Origin: Ursus arctos
Taxonomy: Eukaryota; Chordata; Mammalia; Carnivora; Ursidae
Reading direction: 5' to 3'
Assembly: GCF_023065955.2 (NCBI RefSeq)
Contig: NW_026622930.1
Span: 15,849,449 to 15,913,448 of the forward strand
DNA: 64,000 nt
A program made the position numbers and the translations under genes. How positions within the stretch are numbered: the stretch's first letter is position 1; every line of letters starts with the position of its first letter. This document shows positions 46,063-57,775 of the stretch, piece after piece. The notes under the pieces were generated by a model that saw only the letters and a program-made list of their open reading frames with translations, did no database searches and was not told the DNA's origin.

Positions 46063-47813
46063 AAAGAACCATTTCTGACACTTTTTACTTAAATATTTAG
46101 TCATCCCTGTCATATCGTGAAGTTATTGAAGGTAAGGTTAATATATAAATTTTTATATTCTCCCTGGCACCCAATAAGTACTGGCAAAGAACAGACTCAA
46201 CTCATGTTGATTAGCACAGTGTTAAAGATATTACTGTTTGACAATTCTTTTTAAAGAAATGTGCAATACTGCAGGAATAACATAGAGATTGTGATCAAAA
46301 GCCAGTTTGTAATACGTCTTCCAATTTCTCTGCAACTCTATTCAGGCATCCGGTAGAGGCAGTTTTCCTCTACTCTAGAATAAAAATTTCCAGGGGATCT
46401 TATGACTTTGTCTCATTTTTCTTAGGTCCTGTCAACACTTTAAGTCATAGAGTCTCAAAGCAGTAGTTAGATCACCCGGCCAAGGATAAAAATTAAAGCT
46501 TGAACTTGACATAGGGTTAAATATTTCCTTCCCCACCTCAGAACCAACTCAGTTCGAATCTGAGTCCGCAGGTGGGGTCTTCACCTTCTTTTTCCTGCTC
46601 ACCTTCTGCCTTCCTTGCTAGTTGCCCTTTGTCCCTACCACGATCTCTCTAAGTGTGTGTCTGTGTTGAGGGGGTAGGGAGACAGGGAAGAGTGCCCAGC
46701 TTACCTGGCCATGTTCCATCCCCTCTGGGCCATGGAGATTAGTAATTCTGTCTGCCCCCTTCTCTCATAACACCTGCATGGGATGTTTGGTAGTTCCCTG
46801 CAAGGCCCTTCTCTACTATAGATCTCCTTTCTTTGTCTTGAACTTCTGTGATATGGTACACATAGAACTGCTTTCTGCTGCCTCTTCTTCACCTTCTCGA
46901 AGGGTCTATGGACAAGATCTAAAGAGGATTCCAAACTGATGCTCTCAGAAGTGGGTCCTCCATCTGACTTCGAGTGAGCAAGAAGCACTTTGACACATCT
47001 GTCTTGATAGTGTAGGGGAAGAAAGACTTTTTCTCTACCTTCTTAGTTTCTATGACTAGGGTCTCTGAATTGAATTGACAAAGACAGATTAGAAGGAGAA
47101 AAAAAAACAAATTTTATTTGATTAATGTTTGTATGTGGTATAGGGGACTTTATAGGAAGAGGTAAAAACCCCAAAGGAAGTAGTGATGTATTATTTTAAC
47201 AAAAAGTGATAGGTTATGGAGATAAAATAAAACAAAAGAAAAAGGATCTTGGGCTAGTGGTGGCGAATTATGGGAAGCATGTGGGGGAAAATAAGGGGAG
47301 ATGTAGGTTATTTTGGTAAGGTTTGTTTGTAAAAACTTATGTCTGCAACCACTTCCCAACTCCGGTAATAAGAATGTTCTTCTCTTTCCAATACACGGGA
47401 AACACATGTCTCATGGGAAATTTATGCCCTGCTTTTAGGTAGAAAGGAGGAAAGCAGAGAACCTTCCTATATCTGCTGTTTCTCAATTGACTGCAGCTCA
47501 AAATAATGAATATTCAAACTGGCATACTTTGGAGTGTTATGTTCTGTTGCCTTTCAACAGACTCCCAGGGAGCATGAGCCCCAGGACCGCAACACTCTCC
47601 CAAGTTCCCAAGTTGGCCTCCCAATTCATGAATCTGGGCACCACTGAGTTTCCAAGCAGGAGTCAGAACCAGGTCCACAGTGTGGTGTAGTTTTCTCATA
47701 AGATCTGCACTATGACTTCTGTGTCTCCTCAATATGTTTTGGAGCTTTCTGAGTATTCCTTTTGAAATCCTCCTCCCCTGCCCCCCACCCCCCACTGCCC
47801 CTCTGTGTGCCTG
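46063..47813. other. unassigned sequence
   Basis: No repeat recognised over 1.7 kb. Short minus-strand frames at 46701-47110 lack domains. Confidence 0.45.
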
Positions 47814-47842
47814 TACACACATACACACACACACACACGCAC
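47814..47842. repeat. (CA)n microsatellite
   Basis: Twenty-nine bases of CA with one ATA interruption, next to a C-rich run at 47779-47793. Confidence 0.95.
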
Positions 47843-48367
47843 AGAGGTATACACATACGCAACCCCTGGGCTTAAGACTAGAAAGTAGCAAATCTTCCCT
47901 TTGTTGCAAAAGAAATAGTCACAACATGTCAATAGTTCTCTTCAAAGAAATCTCTCTCCGAACTGTCAGATCTTTTCTCTATCTTTTATTACTCTGAGGG
48001 GTTCAGGCATGGTGGGGCTATTTCATCCTGTGGCTCACAGCAAACTGAGACAGAAGGTCTAGGTCTTAGGTCCCAGCTGTGGTGCTGACACAGATCTCAC
48101 TCGGTCCCCAGTTTGCTTCTTCTAAGAGTTACTGTGTGTGCAGTGAACAGTTTGGCCTTGTGTGTCTGTAAGGGAGAATTATCCAAATGACATTTACTGC
48201 TTGCAACGTGCTCCAGTGTGACAGCAGAGAATAATATCAATTAGGTTTTCAGGTCCCCTGAAAATAGGGATTATAATAACTGTTTTGGGCTTGATGGTAA
48301 TGACCTATGGAGAAACAATATAAGCAGTCCTCCTCATTCAGAGGCTGAGAATCTTTTATCCGCAACA
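47843..48367. other. unassigned sequence
   Basis: About 500 bases with no recognised element. Confidence 0.45.
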
Positions 48368-48568
48368 CCGGTAGGCAAATTATAGTCTGTGAGCCAAATC
48401 TGACCCATCACTAGTATTTTTTCATAAAGTTTTATGAAAATGCTCATTTGTTTATGTATTGTCTATGGACTCTTTTGTACTACAATGGCAAGATTGACTC
48501 ATTGCAGCAAAGACCATATGGCCTAAAATATATACCATCTAGCCTAGCCCTATGGGGAGCTCTGATTT
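48368..48568 (+). repeat. hAT-like MITE
   Basis: 'aattatagtctgtgagccaa', 'cataaagttttatgaaaatg', 'tatgtattgtctatggact' and 'ccatatggcctaaaatata' run in the order of a short hAT-type element found across mammals. Confidence 0.6.
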
Positions 48569-48834
48569 GAAAGAACTCCCAAATTGATCACTATGCTAAA
48601 TAAACAGGAAGTACATCCATGAGAATGGTCCTTTTTCCAGATACTAAAATAAGAAAAAAACAACCTGTTCCATTTTAATTATACTGCTTTGCTGAGAAAC
48701 AAGGAATCTTACTACTGCTTCTGTCCAGGAACCCGTTTCACTTGCTTTTTCTTGGGTTGGATTTTTTTCTGAATTGCTTTGACTTATAAGTCTTTTTTTC
48801 TTCTTGAAACTGTGGATATACTTTCCATTTACTG

Positions 48835-49200
48835 GTTCATTTAACCAATACCATTTGAAGACCTGTCCAAAGGCAGGTACTGGGCTACGTGTTAGGGATA
48901 TAACATGAAACAGATCAAGCTACTTGCTTACTCAAGTCTCTTGGGATCTCATAGAGAGGTAGATCACGAACGAGGTGGTTACAGGACATTAAGGAGCTGT
49001 TGAAAGAGGCCCCTGGTGCAGTTTTATGGGGTTGCACATGGGGCGTCTGGGAAGGCGTAGCAGAAGAAATAGGGACTAAGATGAGAGCTGGTGGCTGAGC
49101 AGGGATTAGGTAGCCAGGGCAGAATTAGGAAAAACAAAGCTGTTTTCAGGTAGACAGAACAAAAGTTTCAAAGCTTGGAGGAAAGCATGCGCAGTGAATT
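48835..49200 (-). repeat. L2 LINE 3' region
   Basis: 'ttactggttcatttaaccaa', 'gcaggtactgggctacgtgt' and 'tagggatataacatgaaaca' are reversed L2 3' end words. The rest to about 49200 fits more weakly. Confidence 0.5.
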
Positions 49201-49279
49201 TGAAAACTAGAACCAGCAGTGCTTCCCAAACTTTTTCACTTACTGGAACGCAGAGAAACTGATAACATTTGTATGCCAT

Positions 49280-49787
49280 TGGATTAGTTAGGGTTCTTCA
49301 GAGAAACAGAATGTATATATTGAGATTATTATGAGAAATTGGCTTATGTGAATATGAAGGCTGGCAAGTCCAAAATTTGCAGGGTGAGCCAGCAGGCTGG
49401 AAGCCCAGGAGAGCTGATAAGCTGCTGTGCCAGTCTGAAGGCTGGCAGGAAGGAGTCCCAGGAGAACCAGTGTTCCCGCTGGAGTCTGAAGACTGTCCTC
49501 CATAGAATCAGGAAGAGCTGATATTGTGGTAAAGTCTAAAGACAGTTTGCTGGAGAATTCTCTCTTGTTAGAAGAAGCCAGTCTTTTTGGTCTTATCGAG
49601 CCTCCAACTGATTAGATGAGGCCCACCCACATTTTGGAAAGCAAGGTGCTTTACTTCAAGTCTGTTAATTTAAATGTTAACCTCATCCAAAAGTACCCTC
49701 ACAGAAACACCCAGAATAATATTTTACCAAATATCTGAGCACCCTATAGCTCGTTCAAGTTTGCACATGAAATCAACCAGCATAACC
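49280..49787 (+). mobile_element. ERVL-type solo LTR, near complete
   Basis: 'gggttcttcagagaaacaga' at the 5' end, 'aaggctggcaagtccaaaat', 'cagtctttttggtcttatcg', 'gattagatgaggcccaccca', 'accctcacagaaacacccag' and a 3' end near 'catgaaatcaaccagcat'. It is the most complete copy of this LTR type in the window, a sister to 33980. Confidence 0.75.
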
Positions 49788-50389
49788 ACCTTGGAGCAAA
49801 TAAAAGAGAATGCTTGTGGCTCAAGCCACCAGCCTGGGTATTAACTCCCTGGTTATGAAAGCATCGTATTTCAAAACATTTGTAATCCTCCTGTCACATC
49901 ACCAAGCCATGTTGAATGATTTGCATTATATTAGGAGGAAAATGCAGACTCATCGACAGGTTTTACTCTTTGGACTTTACTCTCCTTTTGACTTTCCATA
50001 GAGAAGAGGGTAAGAATTGTGTATGGGGATTTTTGTGGATCAGGTCTAGACGAGGCTCCCCTAACTTCCACCCACATTCTAGCACCAGAACTCAGTCTCA
50101 AGGCCACATGCAGAGAGGGTGACAGCTGTGGCCTACGTGTGTGCCCAGGAAGAAGAGATGCACTTGGATATCACAGAGTTGTAGCAATTTCTGCCAAGAA
50201 AGAACAGTCAGAGAGGGAGGAGGAGAGCCAGGCTTGTCGGGGTAGCCAAGGAAAATTGAGAGTTTCAAGTTTCCTAAATTTTCATCCTATTATGTTCAGA
50301 TAGCATAAGTTCTTCAGTAAGCCTTCTGCATTTAATATTTCAGCTATTATTGGTAACTCCAATAAAAGGAATTTGATTATAGTGGCTGA

Positions 50390-51250
50390 GAGAGTGGGTC
50401 AGGGGATTAAGGAATGAATGGGAAAAGAAATGGAGAAAGCAAGCATAGATTTTTAAAAAGTTCATATTAATGTAGGAAAATCAGTGGAGGTGTAGCTTTG
50501 ATGAGTCAGGAGAAAAAATTGTGGGGTTTTGTTGTTGTTGTTGTTGTTGTTGTTGTTTTGAGGGTGGGATAAGCATATTTATAAGAGGGAGAGAAAAGAT
50601 AGAGTGGAGACAGAAAGGTCAAAAGGCAAGAGAAAGGGGTATGATTTGTAGAATGAGTTTCTAAGGTGACACCATTTAACGTCTAGTTAGAGGAATCTGC
50701 TTTTAAGGGTAAAAAGCAACTTTTCTTTTTTTCAGAGGTATTCTGAAGCTCATATAAGTGTATATTTAAGATGACGAGGGAATGACCAAATGTTTCTCAA
50801 AGGCATTTGAATTGTGTTGGAGCAGAACAAAAAGGGAAAGTGAGGAGATTCAAATTTTGTGAGCTCTATGTTCTCTGAAATAATGGGGCTCTGTGCAAGT
50901 TCTGTGAGAATTGAGAGCTATGAATATCTGGAAGAGTCTCACTGGGGAAGAATGAGAAAGAAAGAGGTCAAGAAAGCATTGAGATGCTGTGGAAGTTAGA
51001 CATTCCACTTTTTGGAATAATGACCTGAGGAGCTATGTGATTCCTTCCGGAGTCTCGGACAGGAAGGGATCAAGGTGAGGGGCCTGGGGATGGAGACTAG
51101 GAAGCAGAAGGGCATCAGATGAATGGATGATGGGTTCTGAAGAGGTTTATCCCTGAGCAAAGTGGTGGAAAGAGTGAATGAAGGTATTTAGGCCAAAGAA
51201 AAGGGGTGACTTCCCTTCTGCTCCCTTACAAAACAGAGTTTCTCCAAGGA
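50390..51250 (-). repeat. possible L2/CR1 LINE fragment
   Basis: The purine-rich plus strand, with 'gggtgggataagcatattta' and 'aaggtatttaggccaaag', looks like reversed old LINE. There is no RT motif and divergence is high. Confidence 0.35.
50531..50557. repeat. (GTT)9 microsatellite
   Basis: Nine perfect GTT units within an old LINE-like stretch. Confidence 0.96.
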
Positions 51251-51955
51251 TAGATGGGGACGAGTTGCACAAGAATCCTTGAATGCTTATTGAAAATGTA
51301 GATGTCCATCTGAGAGAACAAGACAAGCTTCCTTGCCTTGCTGGGAAGCTCTGAGGAGATTCTTAGACACTGACACAGAAAAATGCCTGTTGGAGACCAC
51401 GGTCAGGGTCTGGGCAGGTGTTTGAAGGAAAAGGGGATAAGATGGATGGTCCCAGGCCCTTTCTGCCCAGCCAGAACTTTGACTGTTCTTCCCCTCCTGT
51501 TTATCCATAGATCTTGTCAGGAAAAGCTTCCCATACTTTGACCACATGCACAGGCTCACATCTGCTGGGAATGGGTTTCTAACAGAGATAGAACAGTGAA
51601 TTACGGAGTTAGATCTAAACAAGATGCAAAGGAGAAAGTTTTCTCTTTGTTTCCTAAAGTTATCCCGGAGAAAAGTCCCTATTTCGATGTGCAAACAGAT
51701 GCTGCAAAAACAAAACCAAAATGGAATGAATGATTGAAATTCCTACGAGTCAGCGTTCTGAGAGCAGGCCAGGGTTTAACCATTGTACGGGGACTCATTT
51801 CAGGGCCTTTCTCTGCTTGAAGAGGAAAAAAAAAAAAAGTACCTGCCTTGGGAGCTCATCCCTGTCCCTTTTCAAAAGAAGAGTGAAACGCAAGGCACAA
51901 GTAATCAAAGTGAGTATAACAAAGCTTCTTCTCTGGAGCTGGGAATATTCTTATT
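51251..51955. other. unassigned sequence with an A-run
   Basis: A13 at 51826-51838. The minus ORF of 135 codons (51287-51694) has no recognised domain. Confidence 0.4.
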
Positions 51956-51959
51956 GCTC

Positions 51960-52240
51960 AGTATTGATCATCGATTCATCTATCCCCTCATGCATTATTC
52001 ATGCAGCCAGTCAGACTCTCCTGAGTGCTTTCCAGATGCCAAATAACACACATAAAGCACAGAGGAAGTCATAGTTCAGTCTGGGAAGGAGACAGGGAAA
52101 CACCTAGTGAGCGTGTGGTATGGACCAGCCGTCGTTGTGGCACATGCAGAGGGGAGAGGAGGGCACAGCGCTTTGGAGATGCCATGGAAGGGGAAGGCTT
52201 TATCTTGGACTTGAAATACAGGTAAACATTCGCTAGATTT
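51960..52240 (-). repeat. probable L2 LINE 3' fragment
   Basis: 'atcgattcatctatcccctc', 'ctgagtgctttccagatgcc' and 'aaataacacacataaagc' have the order of a reversed L2 3' end. Confidence 0.4.
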
Positions 52241-53050
52241 CCATGCTGTTCAGGAAATAAAATAAATATTCAAGCAAGGACATAGTTCAGGCAATATATT
52301 TCTGCCATTTGTGCAAGGAAGATTTTTGAGAGAGTTTGACATTTTATTATTATACCTTCCCTTTACCAGAACTTACTGGAGAAGAGCAAGATTGAGATAA
52401 AGCAAGACAAAGAGTTGGCTTTCCTTTACCTAATAACCTGCAGGAAAAATGAGATTGGGCGTTCCTATTCTCCTTCCAGCCACACAACCAAAATAATCTA
52501 GAACCTTGGTAATGAATTTATGAAGCACCTTTCGCTTTGAAAGAGGGCTCCAGATGTGAGGGCAAGCTGAACAAGTGAAGTACAAATGGGAAGGAGTCCA
52601 TGACAGAATGTGAAGGAACAGAGGCAGTACAGAAAGATGGGCTGAAGAACTTTGCGGATATAGGTCTCCATCACTGACAGGGCAGGAAGTCACACGAAGG
52701 ATTTAAGGGGAAACTAAGACATTAAAAAAAAAAAAATGACCACAGCTATGGAAACAGTAGAACAACCAGAAAAGCACTCTAATGTGCTCAGTGAGTGAAA
52801 TAGGAGAGGTGATATCAGAGTTCTTGTGCTTTTCCCAAAGAGGCGATCGACCAGCGAAGGCCGGCTGGCCAGGATGCTGGGGCCCGCTATTCCGAATTGA
52901 CTACACATGGAGGCTCACCTCTGACCTCCGCTCTGCGAATCTGGTGTCCCAGGGAGGGAGACCTTCCTAATGATTGGTCTCAAATTCACGGGAACGGAAC
53001 AGAAAGCCATTTTTCTTGGCATTCTCTAATATTTTCTCACTCTCTGGCAG
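52241..53050. other. unassigned sequence upstream of an exon-like segment
   Basis: A12-13 near 52724-52736. From 52820 to 52960 the DNA is GC-richer with several CpG ('gaggcgatcgaccagcgaag'). The last 30 bases form a pyrimidine-rich tract leading to an AG at 53050. Confidence 0.4.
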
Positions 53051-53171
53051 ATTTTTCCACCAGAAGAACAGAAAGTGAAAAGACCAGCGGAAGTTTCACA
53101 CGCGTTGGGATCCACAGATGCCTTCTTCTCCATGACCTCAGAGAAAACAGAATCCAGCCCGGGAGCTACAG
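53051..53171 (+). other. candidate exon (coding or lncRNA), 121 bases
   Basis: Seen: a pyrimidine-rich tract 'ttttctcactctctggcag' directly before 53051, a branch-point-like ctaat about 23 bases upstream, and 'acag|gtaggg' as donor at 53171/53172. Between them two plus frames are open. The frame starting at 53051 gives IFPPEEQKVKRPAEV then SHALGSTDAFFSMTSEKTES, hydrophilic and Ser/Glu/Lys rich, with phase 0 to phase 1. I recognise no protein family. It could be an exon of an unidentified gene, an lncRNA exon, or chance. Nothing on either side supports a neighbouring exon. Confidence 0.25.
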
Positions 53172-53230
53172 GTAGGGGATCCATTTCAGTTAACTTCTTT
53201 TCCCTGGGAAAGAAGTTTTATATCTAGCCT

Positions 53231-53235
<5 letters not shown>

Positions 53236-53287
<52 letters not shown>
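53236..53287. repeat. (GT)26 microsatellite
   Basis: Fifty-two bases of perfect GT, the longest uninterrupted dinucleotide repeat here. Confidence 0.98.
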
Positions 53288-53289
<2 letters not shown>

Positions 53290-54203
53290 ATTGTGCGCGT
53301 TCTCTAAAACAGTTTATTAAATATTTTCTGATTGGAAAATAAATATTTGCTGATCATTTATATTGCGTGAGGGCATTTCAGAGCAGAAATGGATACAGCC
53401 GCTACACGCACATATACACAAATAAAGTGTGACAGGTTTGGGGTTTTTTTCCCCTCTCCAGTTTTAAAAACCGTGTTAGGCATCCAAACAGAGGGCAGCT
53501 CTGTCTTTCCCTCTTCCCATGAGAACCTTGAGGGCTAAATAAAAATCTTGCTCCCAGAATTAAGGTACCCTGGGCCAGATAGCCTTGTGATAGAGTGGCT
53601 TGCCGTTAGGAATGTGAAAGCCCATAGGCATTAGCATAACAGTTTGCAGAAATGCAAGGGCTACATCTTGGGCAGAACCGGGGCGCTCAGGCCAGGACAG
53701 CAGCCGTAGAAGCCACGCCCGGGAGCAGGCCACTGAGCTCTGTGACGGATGCTACCAATTACCTCGGAAAATTCCTGGCATCCTTGGTCGGGATCAGTGG
53801 CGCTTTTTACTTCCCAGTGTGTTTTAGACCACTTCCTATACAAAGACCACAAATGGGATAATTATGGACATAGATACTCTTTGAGAGCTGGAAAAGATTC
53901 TAGAAATAATACGAACCTCGGTCTTCACTTTGCAGATGGGTAACTGAAGTCCAGACAGGAGCACTGCTCCACCCAATGTCATGGAGTGGGCTTATCACCA
54001 GGCCAGGCAACAAAACAAACGGGTGCTGATACCCAGCCCAGGCCCGTTTCTATCGGGTGTCTCTTTGACCAGCAACGGTGCCCAGTCACCGAAGGAGGCA
54101 AAATCCAGATTCTAATACATGGCTCTTTGAGATCTGCTGAACGCCGTCTGCTTCTCTAGCTTTATTTTCCCTTGTTCTATCCTCCCCCCACTGCGACCTT
54201 CTC
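53288..54203. other. unassigned, with a CpG-richer part
   Basis: From 53640 to 53800 several CpG occur ('gaaccggggcgctcagg', 'agccacgcccgggagca'). Short frames on both strands overlap there. No element recognised. Confidence 0.4.
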
Positions 54204-54220
54204 TTACCAAGTACTCTTTT

Positions 54221-54419
54221 TTTTTTTTAAGATTTTATTTATTTATTTGACACAGAGAGAGAGACAGCCAGCGAGAGAGGGAACACAAGCAGGGGGAGTG
54301 GGAGAGGGAGAAGCAGGCTCCCAGTGGAGGAGCCTGATGTGGGGCTCGATCCCAGATCGCCAGGGTCACGCCCTGAGCCGAAGGCAGACGCTTAACGACT
54401 GCGCCACCCAGGTGCCCCT
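54221..54419 (-). mobile_element. CAN-SINE, full length
   Basis: Minus-strand copy with 'gacagccagcgagagaggga' and 'aacgactgcgccacccaggt'. The TSD ttaccaagtact is at 54204-54215 and 54420-54431. Confidence 0.96.
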
Positions 54420-54484
54420 TTACCAAGTACTTTTAACTCCAGCCACTTCCAACTTCCCACAGTTCCCTTAATACGCCATGAAAT

Positions 54485-54830
54485 TTTGTGCTTTGAGTGA
54501 CTTGCTGCTCCTACATCTACACAGGCTGATTCTTCTCTGTTCAGCCTGCGGTACTCAGACGACACCTGCCCTTCTCCATGAAGCCCTACCTACTTCCTGC
54601 TTTGTGGTAGGGTACCTCTGTACAGCGTTCTCGAAACACACCTCAAAGAATTTTCAAGAGCAGCAGTTGGAACGGTTTTTAAAAATTGCTAGTCTCCCTC
54701 TTGAAAGACGTGGATCTTGACTTACTCGCTTTTGTATTCTTTCCCCAGTCCTTCCCTCCCTCAGCATTCTGCACAGGACCCGACACACGGTAAATTCTCT
54801 GTAAGTGCTAAATGGAGGAATGGATGAGTA
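54485..54830 (+). repeat. probable L2 LINE 3' end
   Basis: 'ctccatgaagccctacctac', 'gcattctgcacaggacccga' and 'cggtaaattctctgtaagtg' fit an L2 3' UTR and tail on the plus strand. Confidence 0.45.
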
Positions 54831-54959
54831 AACCAGCTGGACTCTATTGGTGAAAAGGAGTCTCACTGACGAAGACACCCCTCTAACCTATAACCCATCA
54901 CTGTCACAGAGGTAGTTCGTATGACCTGAGGGACTGAATATACAGAGTTCAGGTTAAGG

Positions 54960-55175
54960 TGACCAAATCTTTGTGGTTAGTAACACAAGACTTTGGAACC
55001 AGATTTCCTTAGTTCAAAGTCTAGTTCTGCTACTTACTAGCTAGTGTGTGACAGTTACTTGTCTTTTTTGTCAATGGAAAATAATAATAATGGTGTCTAA
55101 CTCTTAGGAATTTTATAAAGATTAAATGAGCAGAAATATATCTGTATATGTATTTGCTTAGAACAGACATTTGTC
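54960..55175 (+). repeat. MIR SINE
   Basis: 'ctttggaaccagatttcctt', 'gttctgctacttactagcta' and 'ttttataaagattaaatgag' are in MIR order. Confidence 0.68.
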
Positions 55176-55429
55176 AAATGTTACATAAAAAATGAGAAAA
55201 TGAACTTTTCTTCTTTTCCTCTTCCCCTTTTTATTTCTTAATAAAATAATAGTTACTACCGATTTTAAGAAGTGGCAGTGTTAGTGGGAAGAGGGAGAAA
55301 CCAAGGAAATGCAAGACAGAATAATCAGGGAAAAAATACAACAAATGCCATATATTGATAATTAAGAAGCATGTTAGTGATTAAGAGTACAGAATCTAAA
55401 AGATACACTCTTGTCTACAAAGTTGTGGT

Positions 55430-55585
55430 TACTGGACTAAACCTTCCACATACATTATCTAATCCTCAGTAGGACTCTGAAAAATAGACATTACTATCCT
55501 CATTTCATAATCACATCACAGGTTCAGAAAAGAAATTTGTTCAAAGATGCATAGCTGGTAAAATTCAGAGCTGAGATTTATTATG
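55430..55585 (-). repeat. MIR or L2-associated remnant
   Basis: 'acattatctaatcctcagta' and 'atagctggtaaaattcagag' follow a reversed core. It abuts another MIR in the opposite orientation. Confidence 0.5.
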
Positions 55586-55589
55586 TGGT

Positions 55590-55805
55590 CAATAGTTAAG
55601 ATGTAGTGTCTGGAGCCCGACTCCTGAGCTCAAAACTAAATCCGCCCACTACCCATAGCTGTGTGACCATGGGCAATTTGCTTAACTTTTTGATCTCTAT
55701 TTCCTCATCTGTAAAATGAGTATAACAATACCCTGTGTATCATGAGCTGTTAGGGAATTACATTAATTAATACATGTAAAGTAGTAAGAATATTGCCCTA
55801 CATAT
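55590..55805 (+). repeat. MIR SINE, well preserved
   Basis: 'tgtctggagcccgactcctg', 'tagctgtgtgaccatgggc', 'tttcctcatctgtaaaatga' and 'taatacatgtaaagtagtaa' match the MIR order well. This is the best preserved MIR in the window. Confidence 0.78.
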
Positions 55806-56689
55806 ATGATTACTCCTGTTCTAGCAGAGTAAGACACCACTTTTGATAAAGTTACTCAGAGTTTCTGAGGAGTTGCCTTTTTGTATTTCTCATATCAACA
55901 GGGGTGAACAATTATCTGAAACTTTTACATAATAGAAAGAAAAACAAGAAGAAAGAAAACTGGTTCTCCCTCCCTGGACTTACAGCAATACTCAAAAACA
56001 TCCCTCCTCAAAATCTGCTTCAGTGGAGTTAGTAACACAAGACTAAATTTCTGATTGCACTGATAATTCCCAGCTCTAACATTAAATGGAAATGCATGTT
56101 TGGGGATACACAATTCCTTGATGCTCAAGGAAAAGTCTTTCTGCTGTAAATGGGACTCTACTTCTCTTCGATGGATAGGAGAAGGCATTTGTGATGACCA
56201 AGTAAAGGCTATTTGTCCTTAAGACCATGTCCATTTAATTTGCTAGATAGAGCACACAATTGCAGGAAAAAGGACAACTGCTACATCCAGAGAAGAGAAC
56301 CTTTTTATGGGTCTACTAGATGACCAGCTTTCAACAATGACCAGCACGTAAGCCAAGTGCTCATATGCACATAGAACAACAACTGCTGATAATGACTTTC
56401 AAGAGGGGTCAGCTCATCTGGCCCCATAGATCAACAGGGTCAGGAGAGAGACTAGAACACCATGCCAAAATGCATGTAATCATCTCCCTAGTAGGCACAC
56501 AATTCAACCAAAGCAGAGGAAGGGCTTCCAGAACAAATAATTTCTATCCCTACAACCCACTTCACTGGATTTGATCCATTATATATGCAGAGCTCTAAAA
56601 CACTCTATAAAGGATGACATAATTGCTTTTAATTAGTGCTTATTAAAAGCTTCTGCTTGGAACAACTTGAACAACACAATAAATAACTA
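55806..56689. other. unassigned sequence
   Basis: No repeat recognised. A homeodomain-type tttaattag lies at about 56629-56637. Confidence 0.45.
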
Positions 56690-57775
56690 TAGTATTGAAT
56701 TATAACCCAAAGAATTAAATATCCATGAATTCATATTGATATAAATTAATAACTGAAGAAGTAAAGGAAGGAGGAACAACAACTCTTCCTCACAGGGGAA
56801 TTTCAATGAATAACTATGGAAAGTTTGAAGAAATTAGAAAATCACTGTTAGAGCGCCATAGTAACAATTTGCACAGACAAGAATTACCAATGGGCACTGA
56901 AATGAGTAAGTAAAAGTTTAAGCAGAAAAAGGAATATTTGCATAGTCTCCAAGTATCTCCTCCAAAATATTTAGTAATTACAAAGGAAAATTAGTAAATT
57001 TACAATGGAGAATCCCAGCAGATACCATCTACACCAAGTAATCGAGATTAGCATCATTACAACAGCAATCAACATTGTTAATTCTTTGTTTTAATGCACT
57101 GAGAAGGGCACATCACCTCCATGGTATCCTTTTCAATAATGCATAACCTCAGGGTGCCTGGGTGGCTCACTCTGTTAAGTGTCTGACTCTTGGTTTCCGT
57201 TTAGGTCATGATCTCATGGATAGTGTGATCAAGCCCCATGTCCTGCTCTACAGGAAGCCTACTTGAGATTTTCTTCCTCTGCCCCTCCCCCCCACTCACT
57301 CTAGTGTGCTCTCTCTCATCGATCAATGGATCAATTAATCTTTAAAAAAAAACTAATGTATAACCTCAGCCAAATACTGAGAAAACATCAGACAAGCCCA
57401 AATTGAAATACATTCCGCAAAAATAACCGACCACTGTTCTTCAAAAGTGTCAAGGTCATAAAAGACAAGGAAAGACGGACTTGTCACGGGTTACAGGGGA
57501 TGTGATAAGTCACTACAATGTTGGATCTTGGATTGCATCCCAAAACAAAAAAGAATATATAAGTGGAAAAACTGGTGGAATCCAAATAAGTTCTGTACTT
57601 TAGTTGATAGTATTGTCCTAAATTAATTTCTTAGTTTTGATAAATTCTACGGTTGTGTAAAATGTTAGCATAAGAAAAACTGAGCATAGAGCACACGAAA
57701 TTCTCTGTACTATTTTTTAAACTCTTCTTTAAGTCTAAAGTGACCTAAGAAATTAGCTATTAAAATAACGGATTT
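56690..57775 (+). mobile_element. old L1M 3' end, interrupted by a CAN-SINE
   Basis: 'agaagtaaaggaaggagga', 'acaagcccaaattgaaatac', 'aagtgtcaaggtcataaaag', 'tttagttgatagtattgtcc' and 'attctctgtactatttttta' are L1M 3' landmarks in order on the plus strand. The SINE at 57153-57353 divides it. Confidence 0.62.
57153..57353 (+). mobile_element. CAN-SINE, older subfamily
   Basis: Plus-strand copy with 'gtctgactcttggtttccg' in the middle, as in older CAN-SINEs. The 16-base TSD taatgcataacctcag at 57137-57152 recurs with one change at 57354-57369. Confidence 0.93.

Noticed and set aside
47514..47909. 131-codon minus-strand ORF with Cys/Val-rich part
   Set aside because: The Cys-Val tract comes from the CA microsatellite.
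48060..48090. RE1/NRSF-like site (ggtgctgacac)
   Set aside because: Only one half-site fits and the spacing to the other is wrong.
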